Positions 1 to 8,292 of a DNA stretch of 64,000 bases are shown in pieces; the first letter of the stretch is position 1, and each line of letters opens with the position of its first letter. Where the stretch lies: NCBI RefSeq assembly GCF_000621205.1, contig NZ_JHYY01000014.1, positions 155,585 through 219,584 on the forward strand. The letters run 5' to 3'. The notes under the pieces were generated by a model. The model searched no databases. It worked only from the letters and a program-made list of their open reading frames with translations, and was not told the DNA's origin. This DNA comes from Halotalea alkalilenta DSM 17697 (lineage in GTDB: Bacteria; Pseudomonadota; Gammaproteobacteria; Pseudomonadales; Halomonadaceae). A program made the position numbers and the translations under genes.

Positions 1-551
1 TGCGCCGCAGCGGCAAGGGCATCGCCGTGCGGGCCGCGCTCGACGAGGCCCAGCGCCTCGGCTACACCCATGCGCTCCAGCACGACATCGGGGACGCCTA
101 CGAGCTCGCCGCGCTGGAGGCGCTGATCGCGCGCAGCCGCCGCCATCCCACCACCTTGTTCTTCGGTGTCCCGCTCGACCGGCAAGGAATGGCCCCGGCG
201 CCGCAGCTCGGCGCGCTGCTCGCCGGGATGAACGCCTTTTCCCGTCGGGTCCGTGAGGCCCGGCCGGGCGTGCGCCTCTATCCGATCTCATCTTTCAACC
301 AGATGCTCGCCCGCTTCCCTTGCGGCAGCGGCGCCGAATTCGATGTCGAATCACTGATCCATTGGCGCTGGCGCGATGCCCCTTGCGAGCCGCATCCACT
401 GCCGCTGCTCGCCCGCAGGGAAGGCAGGGGGATCACCATCGCCCAGGCCTGGGCTTCGCTACTGATGCATCTGCGCACCACCTTTGGCATGCTGTTGCGC
501 TCCCCCTGGCTGCTGCGACGCCTGCGCCGCGACCGCGAGCCCCAGCCCTAG
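1..551 (+). CDS. GT2-like glycosyltransferase, C-terminal part (5' end outside window)
   Basis: The reading frame is open from base 3, so the gene begins upstream of the window. It aligns by eye with the GT2 protein at 8285-9031: both have a K/R-rich GKG segment, then AVRA.L.EA.RLGYTHALQ, and both end in a region rich in L and R. GT2 enzymes transfer sugars from nucleotide sugars; in aryl polyene clusters one is thought to act on the lipid carrier of the polyene. Here the metal-binding DAD motif of the paralogue reads DIGD, and the stretch around it has lost the DGQ signature, so it may be inactive or altered. It is followed within about 60 bp by the LolA-like gene in the same orientation, so it probably belongs to the aryl polyene operon. 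Family assignment is fairly safe; activity is doubtful. Confidence 0.72.
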   Translation, partial: RRSGKGIAVRAALDEAQRLGYTHALQHDIGDAYELAALEALIARSRRHPTTLFFGVPLDRQGMAPAPQLGALLAGMNAFSRRVREARPGVRLYPISSFNQMLARFPCGSGAEFDVESLIHWRWRDAPCEPHPLPLLARREGRGITIAQAWASLLMHLRTTFGMLLRSPWLLRRLRRDREPQP

Positions 552-612
552 CGGATGGCTTTGCCGCCTGACGCTTTCGCGCTGCGCGCCCATCATTGAG
601 GAGCTCCCGCCG

Positions 613-1161
613 TTGATCCTTCGCCTGCTGTTCGCCGTGCTGCTGGCCCTGCCGGCCTTCAACGCCCTGGCCAACGCCTCCGTGGATACCGCGACGCTGG
701 CGCAAGCGCTTGCCGATGACGAACCCAACAGCGGCCGCTTCATCCAGCGGCGCTACCTCGCCGACCTGGACACCACCCTCGAGAGCGAAGGCCGCTACGA
801 GTATCAGCGCGGCGAGCGGATGACCTGGCGCCTCGAGCGCCCGGTGGTCGAGACGCTGAGCATCTCAAGCGAAGGGGTGGAGCGCGACGGCCGCCCGCTC
901 GAGGGGCTTCCCGCCGAGGTCTCCCGGCTGATCCTTAGCCTTCTCGATGGCGACTTCGCCGCTCTCGAATCCCGCTTCACCATCACCCTCGAAGGCACCA
1001 CGCAGTCGTGGCGCGCAACGCTGATCCCGCGCGACGAGCAGCTGCGCCAGCATCTGGAGCATGCCGAGCTCCAAGGCGGCGCTCGGATCACCAAGCTCGG
1101 GCTGTGGCTCGGCCAGGGTGATCGCCAGACCATCGAGCTGACCCCCGACGCTTACGAATGA
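613..1161 (+). CDS. apeL: LolA-like outer-membrane lipoprotein carrier of aryl polyene cluster
   Basis: The predicted protein is about 182 residues. It starts with a signal peptide: a hydrophobic core LLFAVLLALPAF and a likely cleavage after ALA around residue 22. The mature part has the beta-rich pattern of LolA-type carriers (GRFIQRRYLADLD, then SEGRYEYQRGERMTWRLERPV). In this family the periplasmic protein ferries a lipid-linked cargo to the outer membrane; in APE clusters it is assumed to help export the polyene lipid. TTG at 613 is chosen because AGGAG lies at 599-603 at suitable spacing and it gives a clean signal peptide; the frame stays open further upstream without a good ribosome site. 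The stop overlaps the next start by 4 bp, which suggests translational coupling to the exporter. Confidence 0.8.
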   Translation: MILRLLFAVLLALPAFNALANASVDTATLAQALADDEPNSGRFIQRRYLADLDTTLESEGRYEYQRGERMTWRLERPVVETLSISSEGVERDGRPLEGLPAEVSRLILSLLDGDFAALESRFTITLEGTTQSWRATLIPRDEQLRQHLEHAELQGGARITKLGLWLGQGDRQTIELTPDAYE

Positions 1162-3470
1162 GCAGGCGCATGCTGCGCGTCGGCGCCTGGCTCTGGGCAC
1201 TGCTGCTACTGCTGGCCTGCGCGCTCGGCGCGGACGCCTTCCTGCGCCAGGGCGCGCGTTTCGACACCGACATCACCGCGCTGCTGCCGCAGAGCGGGGA
1301 GAGCGCGCTGGTCCAGCACGCCGACCGCCAGCTCGGCGAGGCGTTCAACGATCACTTCCTGCTGCTCATCGAGGCGCCGGAGCTTGCCGAGGTAAGCCGT
1401 GCGCTGGTCGATACCCTGGAACGAAGCGACGCCGTATCCAGCGTGCAGTGGCGCCGGGACGACTTCATCCAAGGCGACCCGCTGGCGCTGCTCGGCCCGA
1501 GCCGCTACCGGCTGCTGGACCCTGAGCTTGCGGCTCGGATCGAGACCGGCGATACCGAGGGGCTGCGCGAAGAGGCCCGCGGCCAGCTCTTGATGCCGTT
1601 CGGCCTCGATCATCATCCGCTGCGCGATCCCTTCGGCCTGCTCGATCGCCATATCGCGCGGATCGCACCACAGGGCGTCGGCAGCGACGACGGGCGTCTC
1701 GAGATCACCGATGGCGAGCGCCGCTTGGGGCTGGTGATCGGCCAGCTGGCAGGCGCTCCCTATGCCCAGTCGACCCAGGACGGCCTCGAATCGGCACTGG
1801 CGAGCTTCTCCGCGGCTCATCCGCAGGCGCGGCTGGTTCGCTCGGGGATGATCTTCCACGCTGCCGCGGGCGCAGCCCAGGCGCGCACCGAGACCGGACT
1901 GATCGGCACGATCGAGCTGGTCTCGCTGATCGCGCTGCTGCTGCTGGTATTCCGCTCGCTGAAGACGCTCGCCACCCTGCTGCTGCCGCTCGCCATGGCG
2001 ATACTGTTCGCCTTTTCGCTGACCGCCTGGGGCTTCGGTCGGATCAACCTGATGACCCTGGCGTTCGGCACCAGCCTGATCGGCATCGCGGTCGACTATG
2101 CCATCCACCTTCAATGCCTGCGCGCAGCGCAGGGCAAGCGCTTCGTGCTCGGCGACGTCGCGCCGGGCCTGACCCTCGGCCTGGTCTGCTCGCTGCTCGC
2201 CTACGCAGCGCAGGTGCTGACCCCGCTGCCGGGCCTGCGCCAGATGGCGGTGTTCGTGATGCTCGGGCTCGCCGCCGCCTGGGCGACCACGCTGCTCTGG
2301 CTGCCGCTGTTACCCGCTCCTCCCACCCACGGGGTCGAGCGGGCGGCACGGCTGTGCTGGCGACTCCAGGCCCGGCTGCGCGGGAGACTGCCGCCGCTGC
2401 TACTCGCCTGTGCGGCAGCGCTGCTGGCCCTGCTTGCGCTGCTGTACTCGAGCGCCAACGACAGCCTGCGCCTGCTCAACACCTCGCCGGCCGCGCTGCT
2501 CGACGACGAACGGGAAGCCCAGCGGCTGCTCGAGCGCGATCCCGGTACGCGCTACCTGCTGGTGGAAGCGCCGAACGTCGAGGCGTGGCTCGAACGGGTC
2601 GAGTCGATCACGCCATCCCTGCAAGCGCTGGTCGACGCGCAGCACCTTGGCGACTTCGACGGTCTCGCCGCGCGCGTGCCGAGCCATGCCCGCCAGGACC
2701 GCGACCTGGCGCTGGTGCGCGCGCTCTATACCGCAGAACTGGGCGCGCTCTATCGCGACACCGGGCTGCCCGAGTCGCTGGTGCCACGCGCGCTGGAGAG
2801 CCTCGACGATCCTCCCTATCTTGAACTCGATGCCTGGCTCGCGAGCCCGTTGGGCACTGCCGATCGACGCCTGTGGCTCGAAAGCCTCGAAGGCGAGGGC
2901 CCGAGGGTCGCCGGCATGATCCCGCTGGAAGGCGCCTTCGACGCCCAGGCCCGCGCGAGCGTCGAGGCGCTGGCGGCCAGCCAGCCCGGCCTGACCTTCG
3001 TCGATCGGGTCGAGGAGATCAGCGCCGCCCTCGGCCGGCTGCGCGTGGAGATCGGCACCTGGGTGAGCCTGGCCTTCGCCGCGATCCTCGCGCTGATGGC
3101 GCTGCGCTATCGCGCCAGCGCCTGGCGAGTGGTGGCGCCACCGCTCGGCGCGGTACTGCTGGTTCTCGGGATCTATGCGGCGTTCGGCGTCAGCCTCAAC
3201 CTGTTCCACCTGCTCGCGCTGCTGCTGGTGCTGGGCCTCGGCATGGATGCGGGCATCTTCACCGCCGAGCACCCGAGCTCCGCCCATGTCTGGCTGGCGG
3301 TGACGCTCTCGGCGCTGGCCAACCTGCTCGCCTTCGGCCTGCTCGCCTTCAGCGCCGTGCCGGTGCTGCATGCGATCGGCCTCACCGCGCTGCTCGGCCT
3401 GTTGGGGGTCTGGCTGCTGGTACCGCTGGTGCAGCGCCGCGATCCACCCCCGCTGGATTTTCGTAGCTAG
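1158..3470 (+). CDS. apeM: MMPL/RND-family exporter of aryl polyene cluster
   Basis: This 770-residue inner-membrane protein has the duplicated RND/MMPL layout. One TM segment lies near residues 8-26, followed by a large periplasmic loop, a TM block at roughly 245-385, another TM near 415, a second large loop, and a final TM block at roughly 635-765. The GTSLIGIAVDYAIHL segment and its second-half counterpart LLVLGLGMDAGIFTAEH are the paired TM4/TM10-like stretches with acidic residues for proton relay. Members in APE clusters are thought to move the polyene-lipid across or out of the inner membrane together with the LolA-like carrier. It overlaps the upstream gene by 4 bp and is followed closely by a DUF3261 lipoprotein, an order typical of these clusters. 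Direction of transport and exact cargo are inferred. Confidence 0.88.
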   Translation: MSRRMLRVGAWLWALLLLLACALGADAFLRQGARFDTDITALLPQSGESALVQHADRQLGEAFNDHFLLLIEAPELAEVSRALVDTLERSDAVSSVQWRRDDFIQGDPLALLGPSRYRLLDPELAARIETGDTEGLREEARGQLLMPFGLDHHPLRDPFGLLDRHIARIAPQGVGSDDGRLEITDGERRLGLVIGQLAGAPYAQSTQDGLESALASFSAAHPQARLVRSGMIFHAAAGAAQARTETGLIGTIELVSLIALLLLVFRSLKTLATLLLPLAMAILFAFSLTAWGFGRINLMTLAFGTSLIGIAVDYAIHLQCLRAAQGKRFVLGDVAPGLTLGLVCSLLAYAAQVLTPLPGLRQMAVFVMLGLAAAWATTLLWLPLLPAPPTHGVERAARLCWRLQARLRGRLPPLLLACAAALLALLALLYSSANDSLRLLNTSPAALLDDEREAQRLLERDPGTRYLLVEAPNVEAWLERVESITPSLQALVDAQHLGDFDGLAARVPSHARQDRDLALVRALYTAELGALYRDTGLPESLVPRALESLDDPPYLELDAWLASPLGTADRRLWLESLEGEGPRVAGMIPLEGAFDAQARASVEALAASQPGLTFVDRVEEISAALGRLRVEIGTWVSLAFAAILALMALRYRASAWRVVAPPLGAVLLVLGIYAAFGVSLNLFHLLALLLVLGLGMDAGIFTAEHPSSAHVWLAVTLSALANLLAFGLLAFSAVPVLHAIGLTALLGLLGVWLLVPLVQRRDPPPLDFRS

Positions 3471-3480
3471 GAGAACGACG

Positions 3481-4092
3481 ATGCCCACGCGATCACGCTT
3501 GATGCCGTCCCTGCCGGTGGCGCTGCTGCTGGCATTGCTGCTCGGCGGCTGCGCCACGCCTCAGCTCGCCCCGTCACCGTCGCTCTCCCATCCCGACGCA
3601 CCGCGCACTCTGGTACGCCTGCTCAGCTTCGAGCGCGGCGACGCACAACACCCACCGGAGCGGCTGATCGCGGTGATCCGGCTCGCCCCGGAAGGACTCA
3701 GGGTGGCGGTGACCAGCCCCTCCGGACAGCGCTTGATGACCTTGATCCACGATGATCGAGGCGCGCGCTTCGAAGATACCCTGGCGCCGCCGCCTTTCCC
3801 GGCCGCCTGGCTGGCACAGCGGCTCGAATGGGGACTGTGGCCGAGCGAAGCGCTCACGCGCGGCTTCGAAGGCAGCCGCTGGCGGCTGGTCGAGACCGGT
3901 CGCGCGCACCACGGCGGACGGCGGGACATTTACCTTGGGAGCAGGCTGATCGCGCGGGTCGACTATGGGTTCGCCGGCACGCGCGGCGACGATGATCAGG
4001 TCAGGCTCGACGACCGCGAGGCCGGCTACGTGCTGAACATCACCCCGCTGGACGCGGCGGGTGCGAAGGAGAAGATCGATGACCCGAGCTAA
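3481..4092 (+). CDS. apeN: DUF3261 family lipoprotein
   Basis: The protein has 203 residues with a type II signal peptide: a hydrophobic run VALLLALLLGGC whose lipobox cysteine is near residue 24. The body matches the DUF3261 pattern seen in aryl polyene clusters (SPSGQRLMTLIHDD in the middle and a terminal GY.LNI.PL strand). Its biochemical role is unknown; it is presumed to be an outer-membrane partner of the LolA-like carrier and MMPL exporter, in the manner of LolB. The ATG at 3481 has GGAG about 9 bp upstream (within taggagaacgacg). The 3' end overlaps the following gene by 14 bp, so it is part of the same transcription unit. Confidence 0.78.
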   Translation: MPTRSRLMPSLPVALLLALLLGGCATPQLAPSPSLSHPDAPRTLVRLLSFERGDAQHPPERLIAVIRLAPEGLRVAVTSPSGQRLMTLIHDDRGARFEDTLAPPPFPAAWLAQRLEWGLWPSEALTRGFEGSRWRLVETGRAHHGGRRDIYLGSRLIARVDYGFAGTRGDDDQVRLDDREAGYVLNITPLDAAGAKEKIDDPS

Positions 4093-4786
4093 TGACGCGA
4101 GCAGCGAACCGACGCCGCCCGTCCTGCGTGTCGAAGACTGGCGCGGATGGATCGAAGAAGAGCTTGGACTCGGCGCCGATCCTCGCCTGAGCATCGCCGC
4201 TAAGCCCGATGCGCCGGCGCTGCCTGCGATGCTGCGTCGACGGCTCGACGCGACCGGTCGCGCTGCCTGCCAGGCGCTCGCCGAGCTCGAACTGCCGATC
4301 GCTGCGCCGCTGATCTTTGCCTCGCGCCACGGCGCCTCCAGCCTGACGCTGAACATCATTCAGGAGCTGGCGAAGCAGATGCCGGCATCGCCGGCCCAGT
4401 TCTCGATGTCGGTGCACAACGCCGTCCTCGGCGTCTATTCGATCGCCCTCGGCCACCGTGGCCCGATCCAGGCGATCGCCGCCAGCGGCCAGGAGATCGA
4501 CGCGCTGTTCATCGATGCATTGGGCTATCTGAGCGAAGGCCATCGCGTCGTCGGTGCGGTGTTCTGCGACAGCCGCCTGACCCCGCTGCACCATGAGCTC
4601 ATCCCTGGCCCCATCGCCGCCTGCGCGGTGGCGATGCGGCTGACGCTCGATCGAGGGCGAGCGCTGAGCTCGTCTCCCACCTCGACACCGCTCGAGGCCT
4701 CTCCCGTCGAGCTTCTGCGCTTCATGCTCGGCCGCGAAGACCAGGTCACCGCCCAGCGCCGCTGGCACTGGAGCCCTTCGGCATGA
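4079..4786 (+). CDS. apeC: Ketosynthase-like N-terminal domain protein (chain-length factor candidate)
   Basis: This 235-residue protein corresponds to the short stand-alone beta-ketoacyl-synthase-like proteins found in aryl polyene clusters. It has recognisable KS-fold elements (PLIFASRHGASSLTLNIIQEL, then SMSVHNAVLGVYSI and GPIQAIAASGQEI), but the position that would carry the nucleophilic cysteine has none, and the C-terminal half with the two histidines is absent. In characterised systems ApeC pairs with the ketosynthase ApeO as a chain-length-factor-like partner; that role is transferred from the family. ATG 4079 is chosen because GAAGGAGA lies 6-14 bp upstream. It overlaps the lipoprotein gene by 14 bp and the acyltransferase gene by 4 bp. 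Confidence 0.8.
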   Translation: MTRANDASSEPTPPVLRVEDWRGWIEEELGLGADPRLSIAAKPDAPALPAMLRRRLDATGRAACQALAELELPIAAPLIFASRHGASSLTLNIIQELAKQMPASPAQFSMSVHNAVLGVYSIALGHRGPIQAIAASGQEIDALFIDALGYLSEGHRVVGAVFCDSRLTPLHHELIPGPIAACAVAMRLTLDRGRALSSSPTSTPLEASPVELLRFMLGREDQVTAQRRWHWSPSA

Positions 4787-5565
4787 GGCCCGCCCTGGAT
4801 CGAGCCTGGCGCGGTGTCGGCACCGCGCTCTCGTTCTCGGTCTTCGGGCTCGGCGGCGTACTCATCGGCCTGGTGATCGCGCCGCTGATCCGGCTCACGG
4901 TGCGCGACCGCGAGCGGCGGCAGCGCCTCGGCAGGCGGCTGATCCAGCGCAGCTTCGCCGGCTTCATCGCACTGATGAAGGCGCTGGGCGTGATCGACTA
5001 CCAGATCGACCACCTCGAGCGCCTGCGCCGTCCTGGCCTGCTGGTGATCGCCAATCATCCGACCCTGATCGACACCATTTTCCTGATCGCCCATGTCGAT
5101 GATGCGACCTGCATCGTCAAGGGCGCACTGGCGCGCAACCCGGTGACGCGAGGCCCGATCCGCCTGGCCGGCTACATCAGCAACGCCTCGCCCGAGGAAG
5201 TGATCGACTCGGCCGCGGCCAGCCTGCGCGCCGGACAGTCGCTGGTGATCTTTCCCGAAGGCACCCGCACGCCGCCGGGCGGCGCGATCCGTCTGCGGCG
5301 CGGCGGAGCGAACATCGCGCTGCGTACCAACACTGCGATCACCCCAGTGGTCATCGACTGCCAGCCGCCTACCCTCGGCAAGCACGAACCCTGGTATCGC
5401 ATCCCCGCACGCCGGGTTCGGCTTCGACTTAGCGTGTCGTCCGACTTGCCTGTAATATGCGCTCCTACCCTCCCCTCAGGCTTGGCGGCCCGCGCGCTGA
5501 CCGCCCAGCTGAACGAGCACTTCAACAATGAATTGGAAAGGCTAAGGTATGACGCATACGCCTAA
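4783..5565 (+). CDS. apeD: Lysophospholipid (1-acylglycerol-3-phosphate type) acyltransferase
   Basis: The 260-residue membrane-associated protein begins with a hydrophobic segment (about residues 13-38). It carries both PLSC signatures: HPTLID at residues 92-97 (the H-x4-D catalytic motif) and FPEGTR at 157-162 (phosphate binding). Enzymes of this family acylate glycerolipid acceptors; inside aryl polyene clusters the homologue is thought to transfer the finished polyene acyl chain, or a fatty chain, onto the lipid anchor. It overlaps the KS-like gene upstream by 4 bp and the first ACP gene downstream by 17 bp. Catalytic residues are intact, so enzymatic activity is likely; the natural acceptor cannot be read from the sequence. 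Confidence 0.86.
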   Translation: MRPALDRAWRGVGTALSFSVFGLGGVLIGLVIAPLIRLTVRDRERRQRLGRRLIQRSFAGFIALMKALGVIDYQIDHLERLRRPGLLVIANHPTLIDTIFLIAHVDDATCIVKGALARNPVTRGPIRLAGYISNASPEEVIDSAAASLRAGQSLVIFPEGTRTPPGGAIRLRRGGANIALRTNTAITPVVIDCQPPTLGKHEPWYRIPARRVRLRLSVSSDLPVICAPTLPSGLAARALTAQLNEHFNNELERLRYDAYA

Positions 5566-5818
5566 CCTGTCCCTCGAACTCAAGCGTCTGATCATCGACA
5601 CGCTCGAGCTCGAGGACATCACCCCGGAGGACATCGACGATGCCGCACCGCTGTTCGTCGACGGACTGGGACTCGACTCGATCGACGCGCTCGAGCTCGG
5701 TCTCGCGCTGCAAAAGCGCTACGGTATACGTCTCGATGCGGAGCAGGACGACATCCAACGCCACTTCGCCAGCATCGACGCTCTGGCCGCATTGGTGAGC
5801 GAACGCCATGTCGACTGA
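5549..5818 (+). CDS. apeE: Acyl carrier protein 1
   Basis: This 89-residue acidic protein contains the phosphopantetheine attachment motif GLDSID with the modified serine at residue 44, preceded by FVDG and followed by ALELGLAL. It would carry the growing polyene as a thioester on a phosphopantetheine arm added by a holo-ACP synthase. APE systems use two ACPs side by side, and a second one follows directly with an 11-bp overlap. Division of labour between the two (starter loading versus elongation) cannot be decided from this sequence. Confidence 0.9.
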   Translation: MTHTPNLSLELKRLIIDTLELEDITPEDIDDAAPLFVDGLGLDSIDALELGLALQKRYGIRLDAEQDDIQRHFASIDALAALVSERHVD

Positions 5819-6071
5819 ACTCCCCACCGCCGCCAACGACGCCTTGGCACTGGTGCGCAGCAAGCTGGTCGAGCTCTTCGACCTCGAGGCCGCGGACGTC
5901 ACCCTCGAAGCGCGGCTCTACGAAGACCTGGACATCGACAGCATCGACGCCGTCGATCTGATCGTCGAATTGAAGAAGTACACCGGCAAGCGCATCGATC
6001 CAGCCGACTTCAAGGCAGTGCGTACGGTCGGTGATATCGTCACTGCTCTCGGACAGATCAACCAACGCTGA
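5808..6071 (+). CDS. apeF: Acyl carrier protein 2
   Basis: This is an 87-residue acidic protein with the motif DIDSIDAVDL; Ser45 is the predicted phosphopantetheine site. It is related to but clearly different from the preceding ACP (DIDSID instead of GLDSID, and a different N terminus), so this is an old gene pair and not a recent duplication. It overlaps the preceding ACP gene by 11 bp and touches the start of the next gene, so the two ACPs should be made in similar amounts from one message. Confidence 0.9.
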   Translation: MSTELPTAANDALALVRSKLVELFDLEAADVTLEARLYEDLDIDSIDAVDLIVELKKYTGKRIDPADFKAVRTVGDIVTALGQINQR

Positions 6072-6619
6072 TGCAACCACGCATGATCCTGGCATCGATC
6101 GGCACCGCGCTGGCGCTCGGTTGGCCGCTCCTCGTTCATTGGCTCCAGCAGCACGTCGACGGCGCTCTGCTGCTGGCCGGCGGCGCTCTGCTGCTGCTCT
6201 GGCGGCTGCCACGCCTGCCCGCGCTGCTGGCGATCGCCGCGCTGCTGTCGCTCGGCGTTTTCGGCTCCACGCGACTCGGCGTGCACGGCTATCCGGTGCT
6301 GGTCAATCTGGCGATGCTCTACACCTTCGGCGCCAGCCTGCTGCATGGCCCTCCGCTGGTCGAGCGGCTGGCCCGACTGCGCGAGCCGCAGCTGTCACCG
6401 CGGGCGATCGCCTACACCCGGCGGGTGACCCAGGCCTGGTGCCTGTTCTTCGCGATCAACGGCGCGATCGCCGGCTTCACCGTGCTCAAGGGCGATCCCG
6501 TCCTTTGGGCACTCTACAACGGTGTGATCAGCTACTTGCTGATCGCACTGATGTTCAGCGTCGAATGGCTGGTCCGGCGCCGCGTGCAAAGAGCCGATCC
6601 CCAATGTTCGTCCGCCTGA
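6071..6619 (+). CDS. apeG: Small multi-pass membrane protein of aryl polyene cluster
   Basis: The predicted protein has 182 residues and is strongly hydrophobic, with about five TM segments (for example LALGWPLLVHWL, ALLLAGGALLLLWRL, LLAIAALLSLGVF, and a C-terminal VISYLLIALMFSVEWLV). It fits the uncharacterised COG4648-type membrane proteins that sit between the ACPs and the acyl-ACP ligase in aryl polyene clusters. The charged segment with RVTQAWCLFFAINGAIA between TM segments is the most conserved-looking part. No enzymatic motif is visible; a role in membrane anchoring of the assembly line is only a guess. It overlaps the next gene by 16 bp. Confidence 0.75.
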   Translation: MQPRMILASIGTALALGWPLLVHWLQQHVDGALLLAGGALLLLWRLPRLPALLAIAALLSLGVFGSTRLGVHGYPVLVNLAMLYTFGASLLHGPPLVERLARLREPQLSPRAIAYTRRVTQAWCLFFAINGAIAGFTVLKGDPVLWALYNGVISYLLIALMFSVEWLVRRRVQRADPQCSSA

Positions 6620-8292
6620 GCGATCTCCCTTGGCGTCGCATCGCGCCCTCCCCCGCCGAGCTTGCCGCTGAACACTGGGTAGGCCACGCCGAGCTGCTGC
6701 GGCGCAGCGCGGCTTGGCGCGCCTGGCTCGACGGCCGCCCGGGCGGGCGCTGGCTGCTGCACCAGCCGGACCCGCTAGAATTCACCGCCGCCCTGCTCGC
6801 CCTGTGGGAGAGCGGCCGGATCGCGGTGCTGCCCGGCGATTCGAGCGAGGCCACCCTGGGACGGCTGCACGGCGCGCTCGATGGCGCGCTGCCGCGGACG
6901 CCGCCTGCCGGAGTCACCGCCACCGCGGCGCCGGCCATGGCGCTTTCGCCATCTAGCATCGCAGTGGAGATCCACACCTCGGGCTCGACCAGCGCGCCCG
7001 AGTGGCTGCCCAAGCGCTTCGATCAGCTCGACGCAGAACTCCAAACGCTCGCGGCATGGCTCGGCGACCAGCGCTGGGCGGTGATCTCACAGGTCAGCCA
7101 CCAGCACCTCTTCGGCCTGACCTTCGGCATCCTGCTGCCGCTTTGCCTCGGCGCGCCGTTCAGCGGCGGCACCAGCCGCTATCCGGAGGTACTGGCGATG
7201 CGTCTCGGCCAGCTGACCGATACCTCGCTGGCGGCGCTGGTAGTGAGTTCGCCGTCGCAGCTCTCGCGTCTGCCGTCGTGGTCCGACTGGCCGCGCGGTG
7301 GCAGGCGTCGGCTGATCAGCGCAGGGGCCCCTTTGACCACCGAGGCCGCGCGCAGCGCAGCACAGCTTCTGGATGCCGAGATGGTCGATCTCTACGGCAG
7401 CAGCGAAACCGGCGTGATCGCCAGCCGACGCCCGCTCGAGGACCCGATCTGGCGACCTTTCGAGGGCGTGGAGTGGCGCCTGGAGGGGGCGCACCTGCTG
7501 CTGCGCTCGCCGTTTCTCAGCGATCCCACCGGATGGTGGGAACAGCCTGACGAAGTGCGCTCGCAGCCAGGCGGTTTCCAGCTGCTCAAACGGCGCGACC
7601 GGATTCTCAAGGTCGCCGGCAAGCGGGTATCGCTGGATGCGCTCGATGCCTGCCTGCGCGGCGATCAGCGCGTGCTCGACGCCCGCTGCGTGCCGGTCGG
7701 CAACGCGGACGGGCGGCTCGGGGCGATCATCGTGCTTGGTGAAGCGCACCTTCCCCACCGGCGCTGCGAGCGGCGCGCGCTGATCTCCCAACTGCGCCAG
7801 CGGCTGCTCGGCCAGGGTATCGAAGCGGTGGCGATTCCGCGCTACTGGCGTTTCGTCGAGCGCCTGCCGCTCAACCTCCAGGGCAAGCTCGACCAGGGTT
7901 CGATCGCACGGCTGTTCGCCGATCTGGACGACCACCACCGCCCGCGCTGGCTGGGTTGCGATGCCCAGGCGGCGCAGCGCTGCACGATCACGCTCGAAGT
8001 ACCCGAGCGCCTGGCGCAGCTGCGCGGGCACTTCGAGGAGTGCCCGATAGTGCCGGGGGTGGCCTTGGTCGACTGGGCCGCGTCGCTGGGCGAGGAGTGC
8101 TTCGGGCCGCTCGGGCGCTTCACCGCCCTCGAACAGCTCAAGTTCCAGCGCCCGCTGCGTCCCGGCATGCGCTTTCGTCTCGAACTGAGCCAGCGCGCCG
8201 ATGGCCTGCAGTTCCATATCGACTCGCGCCTCGGCCGGCACTGCAGCGGCCGACTGGCCTTCACTTCGCCAGAGGAGCAACGCAATGGCTGA
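6604..8292 (+). CDS. apeH: Acyl-ACP ligase fused to hotdog dehydratase domain
   Basis: The 562-residue protein has two parts. Residues 1 to about 450 are an adenylate-forming ligase: TSGST at 125-129, YGSSETG starting at 264, the hinge-side LKVAGKRVS, and the A10-type lysine in LNLQGKLD (Lys428). It would activate an aryl carboxylic acid starter (4-hydroxybenzoate/coumarate type in known APE systems) and load it on ACP. Residues from about 460 to the end form a FabZ-like hotdog domain with HFEECPIVPGV (His476), corresponding to the separate dehydratase ApeI of other clusters. The frame runs through without interruption. ATG 6604 overlaps the preceding gene by 16 bp and starts at the conserved ligase N terminus; the open frame further upstream is a shadow of the previous gene. 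Substrate specificity is inferred. Confidence 0.86.
   Translation: MFVRLSDLPWRRIAPSPAELAAEHWVGHAELLRRSAAWRAWLDGRPGGRWLLHQPDPLEFTAALLALWESGRIAVLPGDSSEATLGRLHGALDGALPRTPPAGVTATAAPAMALSPSSIAVEIHTSGSTSAPEWLPKRFDQLDAELQTLAAWLGDQRWAVISQVSHQHLFGLTFGILLPLCLGAPFSGGTSRYPEVLAMRLGQLTDTSLAALVVSSPSQLSRLPSWSDWPRGGRRRLISAGAPLTTEAARSAAQLLDAEMVDLYGSSETGVIASRRPLEDPIWRPFEGVEWRLEGAHLLLRSPFLSDPTGWWEQPDEVRSQPGGFQLLKRRDRILKVAGKRVSLDALDACLRGDQRVLDARCVPVGNADGRLGAIIVLGEAHLPHRRCERRALISQLRQRLLGQGIEAVAIPRYWRFVERLPLNLQGKLDQGSIARLFADLDDHHRPRWLGCDAQAAQRCTITLEVPERLAQLRGHFEECPIVPGVALVDWAASLGEECFGPLGRFTALEQLKFQRPLRPGMRFRLELSQRADGLQFHIDSRLGRHCSGRLAFTSPEEQRNG

Noticed and set aside
2400..3557. A 385-codon minus-strand frame opposite the MMPL exporter
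   Set aside because: Shadow frame; the + strand encodes the second RND half with TM segments, and no promoter or ribosome site supports the minus frame.
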